DNA of 20,178 nucleotides from Verrucomicrobiota bacterium (GTDB taxonomy: Bacteria > Verrucomicrobiota > Verrucomicrobiia > Chthoniobacterales > Terrimicrobiaceae). Position numbers and translations under genes: made by a program. Location: assembly GCA_026398285.1 (NCBI GenBank), contig JAPLTI010000160.1, forward strand, positions 1 through 20,178, in the 5' to 3' direction. Positions within the stretch are counted from its first letter, which is position 1. The number at the start of each line of letters is the position of its first letter. Under the pieces are notes generated by a model that saw only the letters and a list, made by a program, of their open reading frames with translations, did no database searches and had not been told where the DNA came from. This document shows, piece by piece, positions 1-7,867 of the stretch.

Positions 1-51
1 AAAAGCTACGAGGCCAAGGAATGGTCCATTTCCATTCTGCTCGGCAAATAA
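1..51 (+). CDS. 3' end of an unidentified protein-coding gene (partial)
   Basis: The window opens inside a reading frame that ends KSYEAKEWSISILLGK followed by TAA at 49-51. Only 16 residues are visible, too few to name a family. The next gene starts 4 nt after this stop, so the two are probably co-transcribed. The call rests on the open frame to the window edge and the tight spacing. Confidence 0.5.
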   Translation, partial: KSYEAKEWSISILLGK

Positions 52-55
52 GCCG

Positions 56-478
56 ATGAACGGGAGCTTCGTTGCCGCAGCCCATCTCCTGACCACCTTT
101 GCGATGGCGGGCCTGATCTGGTTTGTCCAAGTCGTCCACTATCCGATGATGGCTAGCTTCGACCGGGAAAATTTCGCCGCGCATGAGAAACAACACTGCG
201 ACCGCACGGGTTGGGTGGTCGTGCCCCTCATGCTGGGTGAGATTTTCACATTCGCGCTCCTGCTTTTGGAAGGCTTGCGCTCGGATGCATTCCTCCTCAG
301 CGGACTGCTTCTCGGAGTGATTTGGGCCTCCACCTTTTTGCTCCAAGTCCCCCTGCATCGCGCGCTCCTCCAAGGATGGAATGAGAAGGCGCACCGGCAA
401 CTGGTCGCGACCAACTGGATTCGCACAGTGGCATGGACGGGCAGGGCCATGCTGCTGAGCTGGCTTTGGACAGCCTGA
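56..478 (+). CDS. small four-helix integral membrane protein, function unknown
   Basis: This 140-residue protein has four hydrophobic segments at about residues 7-28, 52-73, 78-99 and 120-138, so it should be a polytopic inner-membrane protein. Between helices 1 and 2 lies a polar loop with HYPMM (28-32) and HEKQHCDRTGW (43-53). Before the last helix comes NWIRTVAWTGRAMLL (120-134). The NW-R-AW-R pattern and the His-rich first loop recall small DUF1772-like membrane proteins, but I cannot assign it firmly. The ATG at 56 lies 4 nt behind the preceding stop, which suggests translation coupled to the upstream gene. No transport or catalytic motif is recognisable. Confidence 0.8.
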   Translation: MNGSFVAAAHLLTTFAMAGLIWFVQVVHYPMMASFDRENFAAHEKQHCDRTGWVVVPLMLGEIFTFALLLLEGLRSDAFLLSGLLLGVIWASTFLLQVPLHRALLQGWNEKAHRQLVATNWIRTVAWTGRAMLLSWLWTA

Positions 479-793
479 TCCTCTGGCAAAACAACTGATC
501 TCGGCCTGCTTAATTTCGTCTATCATCTGTCCGGCGCTCACAGAGACGCCGCTACAGAACCCGCGCGGCAGCGTGCAAATCCTTGGAGGGTCGACCTCCG
601 GCTTGACCCAAATAAACTCGGAAGCCACCGAACCACTTCCGGACACCACCCTGCTAAAAAACCTCCCAAATCTCGCCCTGCCCTATTAGCGAAGTCGAGA
701 TACCGCAGGGAGCAGGGATTTACCGCGCTGGGCACCGACCCACCAATCGGTCTTGCAAAGAAAATCCGCTCTTATAGTGTTCGCGACTCCATT
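479..793. other. 315-bp intergenic region, no gene recognised
   Basis: Neither strand has a reading frame that looks like protein; the minus-strand frame at 538-735 has shadow-like composition. An imperfect palindrome (GGAGGGTCGACCTCC) sits near 585-599 and a 5-bp hairpin (ACCGA/TCGGT) near 734-751. No tRNA-like or recognisable small-RNA signature was seen. The region probably carries the yajC-secDF promoter and leader. Confidence 0.45.
753..778 (+). promoter_or_regulatory. weak candidate promoter upstream of yajC
   Basis: TTGCAA at 753-758 resembles a -35 element and TATAGT at 773-778 a -10 element (5 of 6 consensus bases). The 14-bp spacer is shorter than the usual 16-18, so only the -10-like hexamer is reasonable support. 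It lies 15 bp before the yajC start, which leaves a very short leader. Confidence 0.22.
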
Positions 794-1132
794 ATGACAT
801 TTGCCACTCTCATTCTTCTCGCTCAAGCAGCCCCTGGCCAAGCGCAACCCAATATCTTGGTTTCGATGATGCCTTTGATTTTCATTTTCGTCATCTTTTA
901 CTTCCTCCTCATCCGCCCACAGCAGAAGAAAGCCAAAGACCACGCGAAACTCGTGGATTCGATCAAAACCGGCGATCAAGTTGTGACCAATGCCGGCATC
1001 CATGGCGTGGTGGCCAATGTGAAGGAGAAAACTCTTATCATCAAAATCGCAGACAATGTGAAGGTGGAATTCGACCGCGCCGCAGTCGCAGCCGTCGAGA
1101 AATCCGCCGACAAGGAATCTGCTGGTTCCTAA
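794..1132 (+). CDS. yajC: preprotein translocase subunit YajC
   Basis: This 112-residue protein has the YajC plan: a short periplasmic N-terminus, one membrane helix (about 20-40) and a small cytoplasmic domain. The diagnostic RPQQKK follows the helix at 41-46, and the conserved GDQVVTNAGIHG lies at 60-71. YajC associates with SecDF and the SecYEG channel as an accessory factor in protein export and membrane insertion. The length is typical. The gene lies 44 bp before secDF, the usual order, so the two probably form an operon. There is no Shine-Dalgarno-like sequence in front of the ATG. The start is supported because the hydrophobic segment follows directly. Confidence 0.96.
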   Translation: MTFATLILLAQAAPGQAQPNILVSMMPLIFIFVIFYFLLIRPQQKKAKDHAKLVDSIKTGDQVVTNAGIHGVVANVKEKTLIIKIADNVKVEFDRAAVAAVEKSADKESAGS

Positions 1133-1144
1133 TTTTTTAAATCC

Positions 1145-1158
1145 GGGCCGTCCGGCCC
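1145..1158 (+). promoter_or_regulatory. short GC hairpin between yajC and secDF
   Basis: GGGCC (1145-1149) and GGCCC (1154-1158) form a 5-bp all-GC stem with a GTCC loop in the 44-nt spacer. No T-tract follows, so it is not a standard terminator. It might influence mRNA processing or the relative expression of yajC and secDF, but nothing else supports a role. Confidence 0.25.
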
Positions 1159-1176
1159 CCTTCCCCGCTTCATACG

Positions 1177-3483
1177 ATGTCACCTGTCCTGACCTTTTGC
1201 TTCGGCCTCCTCCTTCTTGTGCTCTTCGGCTGGTATTTTGCCAGCGACCTGCCGTCTCGCAAACGGTGGCTGGGACTCGTTCTCAGCGTCCTGCTCGCCG
1301 CCTTCTGCATCGAGCATATTACGCCGCCGGATAAAAAAATCCGCCTCGGTCTGGACCTGCAAGGCGGCACATCATTCTTGATTCGCCTCATTCCCCAGAC
1401 GGAGCGCGGCATCACTCCCGACCTGCTAGATCAGGCAGTCGAGGTCATTCGCAAGCGCGTGGACCAATACGGCGTCAGCGAACCAGTCATCACTCCCCAA
1501 GGCAAGGACCGCATCCTAGTCCAGATCGCCGGCCTCGACACGCAGCAACTCGAAGAGGCGAAATCCCAGCTCCAGCGTGTGGCGAAACTCGAATTCGCCA
1601 TCGTGGACGAAAGCGGTCCCGCCCGCGTCGAACGCATCCAAAAAGGCGAGGAGGTCATGGACCCCTCGTTCGTGCTGAAAACCTACCGGCCCAGCAAGGA
1701 CAAGACCGAGAGCACCCAAATCCTCGTCAAGCGCCGCGCGGCATTGACGGGTGAGTATGTGACCCGCGCCTTCGCCTACTTTGACCAGCAGGGCTACGGC
1801 GTTTCACTCGAGTTGAACGCCGAGGGCGCCAAGATCTTCGACGAGGTCGCACGCCAAAACAAAGGTCGCCAGATGGCGATTGTCCTCGATGGGGAGGTCA
1901 TCTCTGCCCCCGTTCTTCAGAGCGACCACTTCGGCGGCCGCGCCCAGATCACTGGAAATTTCGATGACAAGGAAGCCCGCGACCTCGCCAGCGCCTTGGA
2001 GAACCCTCTCCGTGTCCCGGTTCAGATCGAGGAGACCCGCAGCGTCTCGCCGACATTGGGGGCCGACTCAATTCGCAGCGGCGTGATGGCAGGCGTTTCC
2101 GGCTTAGTTCTTGTGATGTTCGCCACCCTCATTTACTACCGCTTCGCAGGCCTCATAGCAGTTTTTGGACTCCTCTTGAACATCCTCCTACTCCTCGGAG
2201 CCATGGCGATGTTCAACTTCACACTCACCCTGCCGGGTATCGCGGGCATCATCCTGACGATTGGCATGGCGGTGGATGCCAATGTTCTCATCTACGAGCG
2301 CCTTCGCGAGGAAATGGCAGCAGGCAAATCACTCTCAACCGCCCTCACCGGCGCCTACGACAAGGCATTCAGCGCCATTTTTGATGCGAATGCGACCACC
2401 CTCATCACCGCGCTCATCCTCTTCTGGCAGGCCACTGGCTCGGTGAAGGGATTCGCCGTCACGCTCACCCTCGGCATCATCGCCTCGATGTTCTCCGCAC
2501 TGCTTTTCACCCGCACAGGGTTCCGCTGGATGGTCGACAAATTCGGCCTCAGCAAAATCACAATGCTCGACCTCGTGCCGAAGCGAACCTTCGATTTCCT
2601 CGGCAAACGCTGGATCGCACTCGTCATCTCGCTGATCTTCATCGGCGGCTCGGTGGTCGTCTTCGCCGTGCGCGGTGAGAAAAATTTCGGCATCGATTTC
2701 CGTGGCGGTGACCTTCTGATCGTCGATTCCTCCAAGCCCGTCAGCGTTGCCGAGGCCCGCGCGGCCTTGGACGATCCAGCTGTGGTCATCCAATTCGAAC
2801 GCGAAGGCACGAAGGAGATGCTCACCTTCCGCAGCCTGCAGGGAACCTCCAACGAAATCCTCGCCAAACTCCAGAAGGCATTTCCGGAAAGCGGTATCGT
2901 GGCGTTCGGGCAAGACACCGTGGGACCCCAAATCGGCTTGGAATTTGCCAAGAGCGCCCTCATCGCGCTCGCACTGGGCATGGTCGGTATCTTGTTCTAT
3001 GTCACCCTGCGCTTTGAGTTTTCCTTCGCCCTCGGGGCCCTCGTCGCCCTTCTGCACGATGTCATCATCACTCTGGGTGTCTTTTCGCTCATCGGCGGCG
3101 AGCTTTCCCTCGTGATGGTCGGCGCCATCCTGACAATCGCTGGTTATTCGATCAACGACACCATCGTTGTCTTCGACCGCATCCGCGAAGGCCTGAAAAA
3201 CGGCGAACGCGGCACCGTGCAGGCTCTCATGAACACGAGCATCAACGAGACCCTGAGCCGCACCGTCCTCACCGGCGGCACCACGCTCCTCTCGGTGGGC
3301 GCGCTCTATTTCTTCGGCGGGGCCGTGCTGCGCGACTTCTCGTTCGCCATCCTGATCGGCATCCTCGTGGGAACCTACTCCTCGATCTACATCGCCGCGC
3401 CAGTCGTCCTCTGGGCCTCGAAGCTCCGTGGTAAGAGCGTGCGCCGCGAGGTTCTCGAAACCGAGGCCCTTAAAAAAGCCTAA
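1177..3483 (+). CDS. secDF: fused protein translocase subunit SecDF
   Basis: This 768-residue protein joins SecD and SecF in one chain. SecDF uses the proton gradient to pull exported proteins through SecYEG on the periplasmic side. The SecD half has a first helix (about 30-47), the signature GLDLQGGTSFLIRL (58-71), a periplasmic domain to about residue 295, and five helices including GMAVDANVLIYER (363-375), whose Asp belongs to the proton path. The SecF half starts near residue 470, with NFGIDFRGG (503-511) and AGYSINDTIVVFDRIRE (655-671). The total is close to other fused SecDF proteins and all signatures are intact. Separate secD and secF genes are more common; fusions occur in several phyla. 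The ATG at 1177 has no clear Shine-Dalgarno. A hairpin directly after the stop suggests the transcript ends here. Confidence 0.97.
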   Translation: MSPVLTFCFGLLLLVLFGWYFASDLPSRKRWLGLVLSVLLAAFCIEHITPPDKKIRLGLDLQGGTSFLIRLIPQTERGITPDLLDQAVEVIRKRVDQYGVSEPVITPQGKDRILVQIAGLDTQQLEEAKSQLQRVAKLEFAIVDESGPARVERIQKGEEVMDPSFVLKTYRPSKDKTESTQILVKRRAALTGEYVTRAFAYFDQQGYGVSLELNAEGAKIFDEVARQNKGRQMAIVLDGEVISAPVLQSDHFGGRAQITGNFDDKEARDLASALENPLRVPVQIEETRSVSPTLGADSIRSGVMAGVSGLVLVMFATLIYYRFAGLIAVFGLLLNILLLLGAMAMFNFTLTLPGIAGIILTIGMAVDANVLIYERLREEMAAGKSLSTALTGAYDKAFSAIFDANATTLITALILFWQATGSVKGFAVTLTLGIIASMFSALLFTRTGFRWMVDKFGLSKITMLDLVPKRTFDFLGKRWIALVISLIFIGGSVVVFAVRGEKNFGIDFRGGDLLIVDSSKPVSVAEARAALDDPAVVIQFEREGTKEMLTFRSLQGTSNEILAKLQKAFPESGIVAFGQDTVGPQIGLEFAKSALIALALGMVGILFYVTLRFEFSFALGALVALLHDVIITLGVFSLIGGELSLVMVGAILTIAGYSINDTIVVFDRIREGLKNGERGTVQALMNTSINETLSRTVLTGGTTLLSVGALYFFGGAVLRDFSFAILIGILVGTYSSIYIAAPVVLWASKLRGKSVRREVLETEALKKA

Positions 3484-3486
3484 TGC

Positions 3487-3525
3487 CTCGCAACATGGGG
3501 CCGAGTGCGCTTGGCCCCATGCGAG
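3487..3525 (+). terminator. strong hairpin after secDF, probable terminator
   Basis: CATGGGGCC (3494-3502) pairs perfectly with GGCCCCATG (3513-3521) around a 10-nt loop. The stem continues with CTCG (3487-3490) and CGAG (3522-3525) across a 3-nt bulge. Only TTT follows, so the U-tract is weak. The position, 3 nt past the secDF stop and before an unrelated gene, fits a transcription terminator. Confidence 0.6.
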
Positions 3526-3608
3526 TTTGCCCACACGGCCGCGCCCCGCGCGCCTTGGAATCGGTATTGCCCAGAGGCCCCGAAATCTGATTTAAACACA
3601 CCACACTC

Positions 3609-6401
3609 ATGACCACGCCATTCAACACCCTGCGCTCCTTCGACCTCGGAAACGGAAAAACCGGCCAACTCCACTCTCTACCCGCTCTGGAAGAAGCAGG
3701 CGTCGGTCCGATTTCCAAACTCCCCGTCAGCATCCGCATCGTTCTCGAATCCGTGCTCCGCAACTGCGATGGGAAAAAAGTCCAGGCGCGTGATGTCGAG
3801 ACCCTCGCAAACTGGAGTGCGAAAGCTCCCGCCGAGGAGGAGATTCCTTTCGTCGTCGCCCGCATCGTGCTTCAGGATTTCACCGGCGTGCCGCTCCTGG
3901 TGGACCTCGCCGCCATGCGCACCGCAGTAAAAAGCCTTGGCGGCAACCCGGCCATCATCGAGCCCCTTGTGCCTGTCGATCTCGTCGTGGACCACTCAGT
4001 GCAAGTCGACTTCTACGGCTCGGCGAATGCGCTTCAGCTCAACCTCGATATGGAATTCAAGCGCAACCGCGAGCGCTACCAGTTCCTCAAATGGGGTCAG
4101 CAGGCATTCAAAACATTCGGGGTCGTGCCTCCCGGCATCGGCATCGTGCACCAAGTGAACCTCGAGTATCTGGCAAAAGGCGTGCTCAGCGCCGGCGACC
4201 TCTACTACCCCGACACGCTCGTAGGCACCGATTCCCACACGACCATGATCAACGGCCTCGGCGTCGTCGGCTGGGGCGTGGGCGGCATTGAGGCCGAGGC
4301 GGGAATGCTCGGCCAGCCCGTCTATTTCCTCACGCCAGAAGTCGTGGGCGTGAACCTCACCGGTCGCTTGCGCGAAGGCGTCACTGCGACCGACCTCGCC
4401 CTCCATGTCACCCAGCTCCTCCGCGCCGCGAAGGTGGTTGGAAAATTTGTGGAATTCTACGGCGAGGGCGCTGTCACACTTCCGCTCACTGACCGCGCGA
4501 CCATCGCAAACATGGCTCCCGAATACGGTGCCACCATGGGCTTCTTCCCTGTCGATGCCGAATCCGTCAACTACCTCGCAGCCACAGGCCGCACGCCAGA
4601 GCAATGCCGCGCGTTCGAGAATTATTTCAAGGCGCAAAACCTCTTCGGCATGCCGAAAAAAGGCGACATCGCCTACAGCGTCGATATCGACCTCGACCTC
4701 TCGACCGTCCAGCCAGGCGTCGCAGGTCCCAAGCGCCCGCAGGACCGCATCAATGTCCCCGATCTCAAAAACACCTTCACCAGCCTACTCACGAAATCCG
4801 TTGCCGAAGGCGGCTACGGCAAGGCAGCGAACGACCTCTCCAAGACGGCTGCCGTCAAACGCAACGGTTCGCAAAGCGCCGACGAGGCGGAAATGGTCAA
4901 TGACCGCCCGACCCCGGATGCCATCACCGCCGCCCACACCAAAGGCGACCTCCACCTCCGCAACGGCTCGGTTCTGATTGCCGCCATCACGAGCTGCACA
5001 AACACCAGCAACCCGAGCGTGATGATTGGCGCCGGCCTCCTCGCGAAAAAAGCCGCCAGCCGCGGCCTCCGCGTCGATCCCGCCGTGAAGACCTCGCTCG
5101 CCCCTGGCTCCCGCGTGGTGAAAGATTACCTCGAGACCACCGGCCTCCAGCCCTACCTCGACCAGCTCGGCTTCCAGATCGTTGGCTACGGCTGCACGAC
5201 CTGCATCGGCAACTCCGGCCCGCTCGCACCCGAGATCGAAAGTGCCATCGTGGAGAACGACCTCGTCACTGCCGCCGTCCTCTCGGGCAACCGCAACTTC
5301 GAGGCCCGCATTCACCAAAACATCCGCGCCAATTTCCTCATGTCCCCACCGCTCGTCGTCGCCTACGCGCTCGCCGGTCGCGTGGACATCGACCTCACCA
5401 AGGAACCCATCGCCAAGGACAGTGCCGGCGTTGATGTTTTCCTGAAAGACATCTGGCCAAGCCTCGAGGAAATCCGCAACGAGATGCAAGCCGCCCTCAA
5501 GCCCGAGGTTTTCCAAAAACTCTACACCGGCTTCGCAGACCAGAATCCCAAGTGGAACGAAGTGCCATCCAGCGTCGGCCAGATCTACGATTGGGACAGC
5601 AAGAGCACCTACATCCAGGAACCGCCCTTCTTTGAGAACTTCGGCATGTCTGCCGGAACCATCTCCGACATCACAGGCGCCCGCCCGATGGGTATCTTCG
5701 GCGACTCGGTCACGACCGACCACATCTCACCCGCCGGCGCCATCAAAGCCAGCTCGCCCGCTGGAAAATACCTCGTCGAAAACGGCATCGAAGCGGTGGA
5801 TTTCAACAGCTACGGCAGCCGTCGTGGCAATGACCGCGTCATGACTCGCGGCACCTTCGCCAATGTCCGCATCAAAAACCTCATGATCCCCGCCAAAGCC
5901 GATGGCACGCGCGTGGAAGGCGGACTCACGATCCACCAGCCGACCGGCGAGCAAATGTCGATCTACGACGCCTGCATGGCATACCAGGCCGCCGGCACCC
6001 CGCTCATCGTCTTCGCCGGACAAGAATACGGCACCGGCTCCAGCCGCGACTGGGCCGCCAAAGGCACCCGCCTCCTCGGCGTCAAAGCTGTCGTCGCTCA
6101 AAGCTTCGAACGCATCCACCGCTCCAACCTCGTCGGCATGGGTGTCCTCCCGCTTCAATTCCTCGAAGGTGTCAGTGCCAAAACGCTCAACCTCGACGGC
6201 ACCGAAACCTACGACATAACCGGCCTCAGCGACAGCATCCAACCCCGCCAAGATGTCACCCTCACCATCACCCGCAAAGACGGCACCAAAGTTGAGCAAA
6301 CGGTCAAACTCCGCATCGATACCCCCATCGAAGTCGACTACTACCGCCACGGCGGTATCCTACCGTTTGTGTTGAGGCAGTTGGTTGCCGAAGCGAAGTA
6401 G
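3609..6401 (+). CDS. acnA: aconitate hydratase, AcnA/IRP type
   Basis: The enzyme interconverts citrate and isocitrate through cis-aconitate in the TCA cycle, using a [4Fe-4S] cluster in the cytoplasm. The 930-residue chain has the substrate motif DSHTTMINGLGVVGWGVGG (208-226) and the cluster cysteines Cys463 (in SCTNTSNP), Cys529 and Cys532 (in GCTTCIGNSG). The 66- and 3-residue spacings match the AcnA/IRP1 class. The C-terminal swivel domain is recognisable by GDSVTTDHISPAG and YGTGSSRDWAAKG. It is slightly longer than many AcnA proteins (about 890-900), with extra residues just before the SCTNT block (about 415-450). No Shine-Dalgarno precedes the ATG. A weak promoter-like pair (TTGCCC 3567-3572 and TTTAAA 3591-3596) is the only visible signal in the 125-bp upstream gap. 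Confidence 0.98.
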   Translation: MTTPFNTLRSFDLGNGKTGQLHSLPALEEAGVGPISKLPVSIRIVLESVLRNCDGKKVQARDVETLANWSAKAPAEEEIPFVVARIVLQDFTGVPLLVDLAAMRTAVKSLGGNPAIIEPLVPVDLVVDHSVQVDFYGSANALQLNLDMEFKRNRERYQFLKWGQQAFKTFGVVPPGIGIVHQVNLEYLAKGVLSAGDLYYPDTLVGTDSHTTMINGLGVVGWGVGGIEAEAGMLGQPVYFLTPEVVGVNLTGRLREGVTATDLALHVTQLLRAAKVVGKFVEFYGEGAVTLPLTDRATIANMAPEYGATMGFFPVDAESVNYLAATGRTPEQCRAFENYFKAQNLFGMPKKGDIAYSVDIDLDLSTVQPGVAGPKRPQDRINVPDLKNTFTSLLTKSVAEGGYGKAANDLSKTAAVKRNGSQSADEAEMVNDRPTPDAITAAHTKGDLHLRNGSVLIAAITSCTNTSNPSVMIGAGLLAKKAASRGLRVDPAVKTSLAPGSRVVKDYLETTGLQPYLDQLGFQIVGYGCTTCIGNSGPLAPEIESAIVENDLVTAAVLSGNRNFEARIHQNIRANFLMSPPLVVAYALAGRVDIDLTKEPIAKDSAGVDVFLKDIWPSLEEIRNEMQAALKPEVFQKLYTGFADQNPKWNEVPSSVGQIYDWDSKSTYIQEPPFFENFGMSAGTISDITGARPMGIFGDSVTTDHISPAGAIKASSPAGKYLVENGIEAVDFNSYGSRRGNDRVMTRGTFANVRIKNLMIPAKADGTRVEGGLTIHQPTGEQMSIYDACMAYQAAGTPLIVFAGQEYGTGSSRDWAAKGTRLLGVKAVVAQSFERIHRSNLVGMGVLPLQFLEGVSAKTLNLDGTETYDITGLSDSIQPRQDVTLTITRKDGTKVEQTVKLRIDTPIEVDYYRHGGILPFVLRQLVAEAK

Positions 6402-6421
6402 GTTTTACGGAATGAAGCGAC

Positions 6422-6667
6422 ATGCCACGGATTCCTATTCCAAATTGTCCGTATCGCATCAGCTTCTTCAGTTTTGATTTGGTCGAGCGACGCCATGTGC
6501 ATGTCCGACGCGAGAGATTTGAATGCAAGGTTTGGATCGAGCCCGATATCGACGTTGCATGGAACTCCGGATTTGCATCCTACGAATTGAATGCCATCGT
6601 TCGTTTGGTTACGGAAAATCGAAATCTCATCCAACAAACTTATGAATCCGCCGCCAAAAATTCTTGA
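6422..6667 (+). CDS. DUF4160 family small protein, possible toxin-antitoxin component
   Basis: This 81-residue protein matches the DUF4160 pattern: a hydrophobic strand (RISFFSFD), then RRHVHVRRE with the paired histidines, then KVWIEPD and a C-terminal GF-S-ELN-I-RLV helix ending at the stop. DUF4160 genes often sit next to a DUF2442 gene, as here, and are commonly suspected to be toxin-antitoxin-like, but the activity is unproven. The gene starts 20 bp after acnA. Its 3' end overlaps the DUF2442 start by 26 bp, so the two are translated together. Whether it has its own promoter or reads through from acnA cannot be seen. Confidence 0.85.
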   Translation: MPRIPIPNCPYRISFFSFDLVERRHVHVRRERFECKVWIEPDIDVAWNSGFASYELNAIVRLVTENRNLIQQTYESAAKNS

Positions 6668-6935
6668 TGCCGAGATCACGCCCTCCCAGCTCAAAGTGAA
6701 GCTGGACTCAGGAATTACCGTGCTTATGCCCTTGGAGCATGTGCCAACGCTTCTCTTGGCAACAGAGAAAGAGCGTCAGAATATGGAAGTTTTTGACCGC
6801 TCGCTTCATTGGGAATCATTGGATTGCGACCTGAGTGTGGAAGGTTTAATGGCAGGTGCAAAAGAAATGCCGAGCCTTGCGCGCAAGGCCTTGGAGAAAT
6901 TCTTTGCACGGCAGTATGGACAGATTGCCGCATAG
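6642..6935 (+). CDS. DUF2442 family protein, partner of the DUF4160 protein
   Basis: The 97-residue product begins MNPPPKILDAEI and has the DUF2442 hallmarks: a strand pair with KVKLDSGITVLMPL, then LLLATEKERQNMEVF, then HWESLDCDLSVEGLMAG. The start at 6642 is preferred over an in-frame ATG at 6591, because family members begin a few residues before the first strand and the longer start would add 17 residues deep in the DUF4160 gene. The overlap with DUF4160 is 26 bp in another frame. DUF2442 proteins are small, probably DNA- or partner-binding, and widely treated as antitoxin-like; that is a family-level suspicion. The C-terminal extension (about residues 72-97) is helical and basic. Confidence 0.85.
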   Translation: MNPPPKILDAEITPSQLKVKLDSGITVLMPLEHVPTLLLATEKERQNMEVFDRSLHWESLDCDLSVEGLMAGAKEMPSLARKALEKFFARQYGQIAA

Positions 6936-6996
6936 CAAAAAGGAGTTGTTTATTTATTATGTGACTCACTCCAAAAAACTTGTTTACTTTTGAAAA

Positions 6997-7476
6997 ATGA
7001 TTGACTGGATAAAAAGACATTTGGGGCCACGCTGGGCGCTCTACTTCGTCAAAGATGAAAAGACTTTAGTTTATGCTCTTTTTGAAAATTCAGTTTATCG
7101 CCTTTTAAGTTGCGTATCAGGTTTTTATGCTGAAGGTGAGCAGCCTTCTTTAGGTTGGTCTTTAGTGTTAAATTTTAATCGCACACATCAAACAATTCCT
7201 ATAGAAGCTGATCACTTTAAATCAGATGGAACTGGTATATCGGATAATCTCCGGCAAAGAATTGCCGAGATTGACCCGAATTATCGTGTGCGCGATGGAA
7301 GACCGATTTTCATTGAGATTGCCACAAATCGCAGAATTCTGGTTCCGACTATCGATGAGCAATTGCAAAAATTTGAAAACCTATTTGAAGGTAATATACC
7401 TTTAAATAACGATGATTATTTTACATTTATCCGAGAGCAAAATATCTTTAAAAAATCTGACAAATCTCATTTCTAA
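6997..7476 (+). CDS. AT-rich orphan protein of unknown function
   Basis: I do not recognise this 159-residue protein. It is soluble, with no signal peptide or membrane helix, and starts MIDWIKRHLGPRWALYFVKD. The N-terminal half is rich in aromatic residues and strand-like; the C-terminal part includes RPIFIEIATNRRILVPTID, then an acidic, Asn-rich tail. Base composition and codon use (many TTT, AAA and TTA codons) differ sharply from the GC-rich neighbours, suggesting recent horizontal acquisition. The coding call rests on the sustained open frame and a sensible protein-like composition. Upstream, a 5-bp inverted repeat (GGAGT/ACTCC, about 6942-6972) lies in the short spacer; no ribosome-binding site is obvious. 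Confidence 0.65.
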   Translation: MIDWIKRHLGPRWALYFVKDEKTLVYALFENSVYRLLSCVSGFYAEGEQPSLGWSLVLNFNRTHQTIPIEADHFKSDGTGISDNLRQRIAEIDPNYRVRDGRPIFIEIATNRRILVPTIDEQLQKFENLFEGNIPLNNDDYFTFIREQNIFKKSDKSHF

Positions 7477-7564
7477 ATTCGCATTTTCTCATCTTTGGCT
7501 CATTGCAATGCTGTAAACTACTGACAACGATTAAGGTTCTGGGCACCAGTTGAAGCGCTTTCCG

Positions 7565-7586
7565 GTCGCTACCTTCGGGTAGTGAC
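7565..7586 (+). other. 9-bp hairpin capped by a UUCG tetraloop
   Basis: GTCGCTACC (7565-7573) pairs with GGTAGTGAC (7578-7586), with one G-U pair, around the loop TTCG (7574-7577). C(UUCG)G is an exceptionally stable RNA cap. It lies in the 164-bp gap before the first DUF2283 gene, 54 bp upstream of its start, with no T-tract after it. It could be a structured leader, a processed small-RNA element or a dispersed palindromic repeat. Two imperfect copies of CGCTTTCC / CGCTTTTCC flank it (about 7556-7563 and 7614-7622). Confidence 0.5.
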
Positions 7587-7640
7587 ACTTACCGACGAGA
7601 TGACCATTCACAACGCTTTTCCAGATAGGGGATATAAACC

Positions 7641-7856
7641 ATGAAAATTGAATATTTTCCAGAAACAGACAGTCTCTACATTGAACTGGCGGATCGCCCT
7701 GGTGCTGATACCCGAGAAATTGAAGAAGGAATTGTTTTGGATATCGACGATCAAGGGCACGCCGTTGGCATTGACATCGATCAAGCCTCCAAGCACCTCA
7801 GCCTGAATAAACTTAATCTTCGTAGGCTACCATTTGAAGTGGAGCAAGTCGCATAA
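7641..7856 (+). CDS. DUF2283 family protein, first of a tandem pair
   Basis: This 71-residue protein has the DUF2283 fold signature: MKIEYFPETDSLYIEL, the acidic TREIEEGIVLDIDDQGHAVGIDI, and a short helix (ASKHL). DUF2283 proteins are small single-domain proteins, often beside DUF4258 genes in putative toxin-antitoxin pairs; no DUF4258 gene is present here. A purine-rich AGGGGAT at about 7626-7632 precedes the ATG by 8 nt, one of the few plausible Shine-Dalgarno-like sites in the window. A second, diverged copy starts 11 bp downstream, so the pair probably arose by duplication or tandem acquisition. Confidence 0.85.
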   Translation: MKIEYFPETDSLYIELADRPGADTREIEEGIVLDIDDQGHAVGIDIDQASKHLSLNKLNLRRLPFEVEQVA

Positions 7857-7867
7857 AACGACGCTCG

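Noticed and set aside
541..720. Possible small RNA (SRP-like) in the gap before yajC.
   Set aside because: The TCCGGAAG-like stretch on the minus strand lacks the conserved GGAAGCAGC loop pattern and a closing helix.
2335..3534. A 399-codon open frame antisense to secDF.
   Set aside because: Composition is dominated by residues expected from the reverse of a GC-rich gene, there is no recognisable domain, and the plus-strand SecDF frame is certain.
4785..5723. A 312-codon open frame antisense to acnA.
   Set aside because: It is a codon-bias shadow of a certain aconitase gene, with no domain pattern.
6942..6974. GGAGT/ACTCC inverted repeat as a terminator after DUF2442.
   Set aside because: The stem is only 5 bp with a loop over 20 nt and there is no T-tract.
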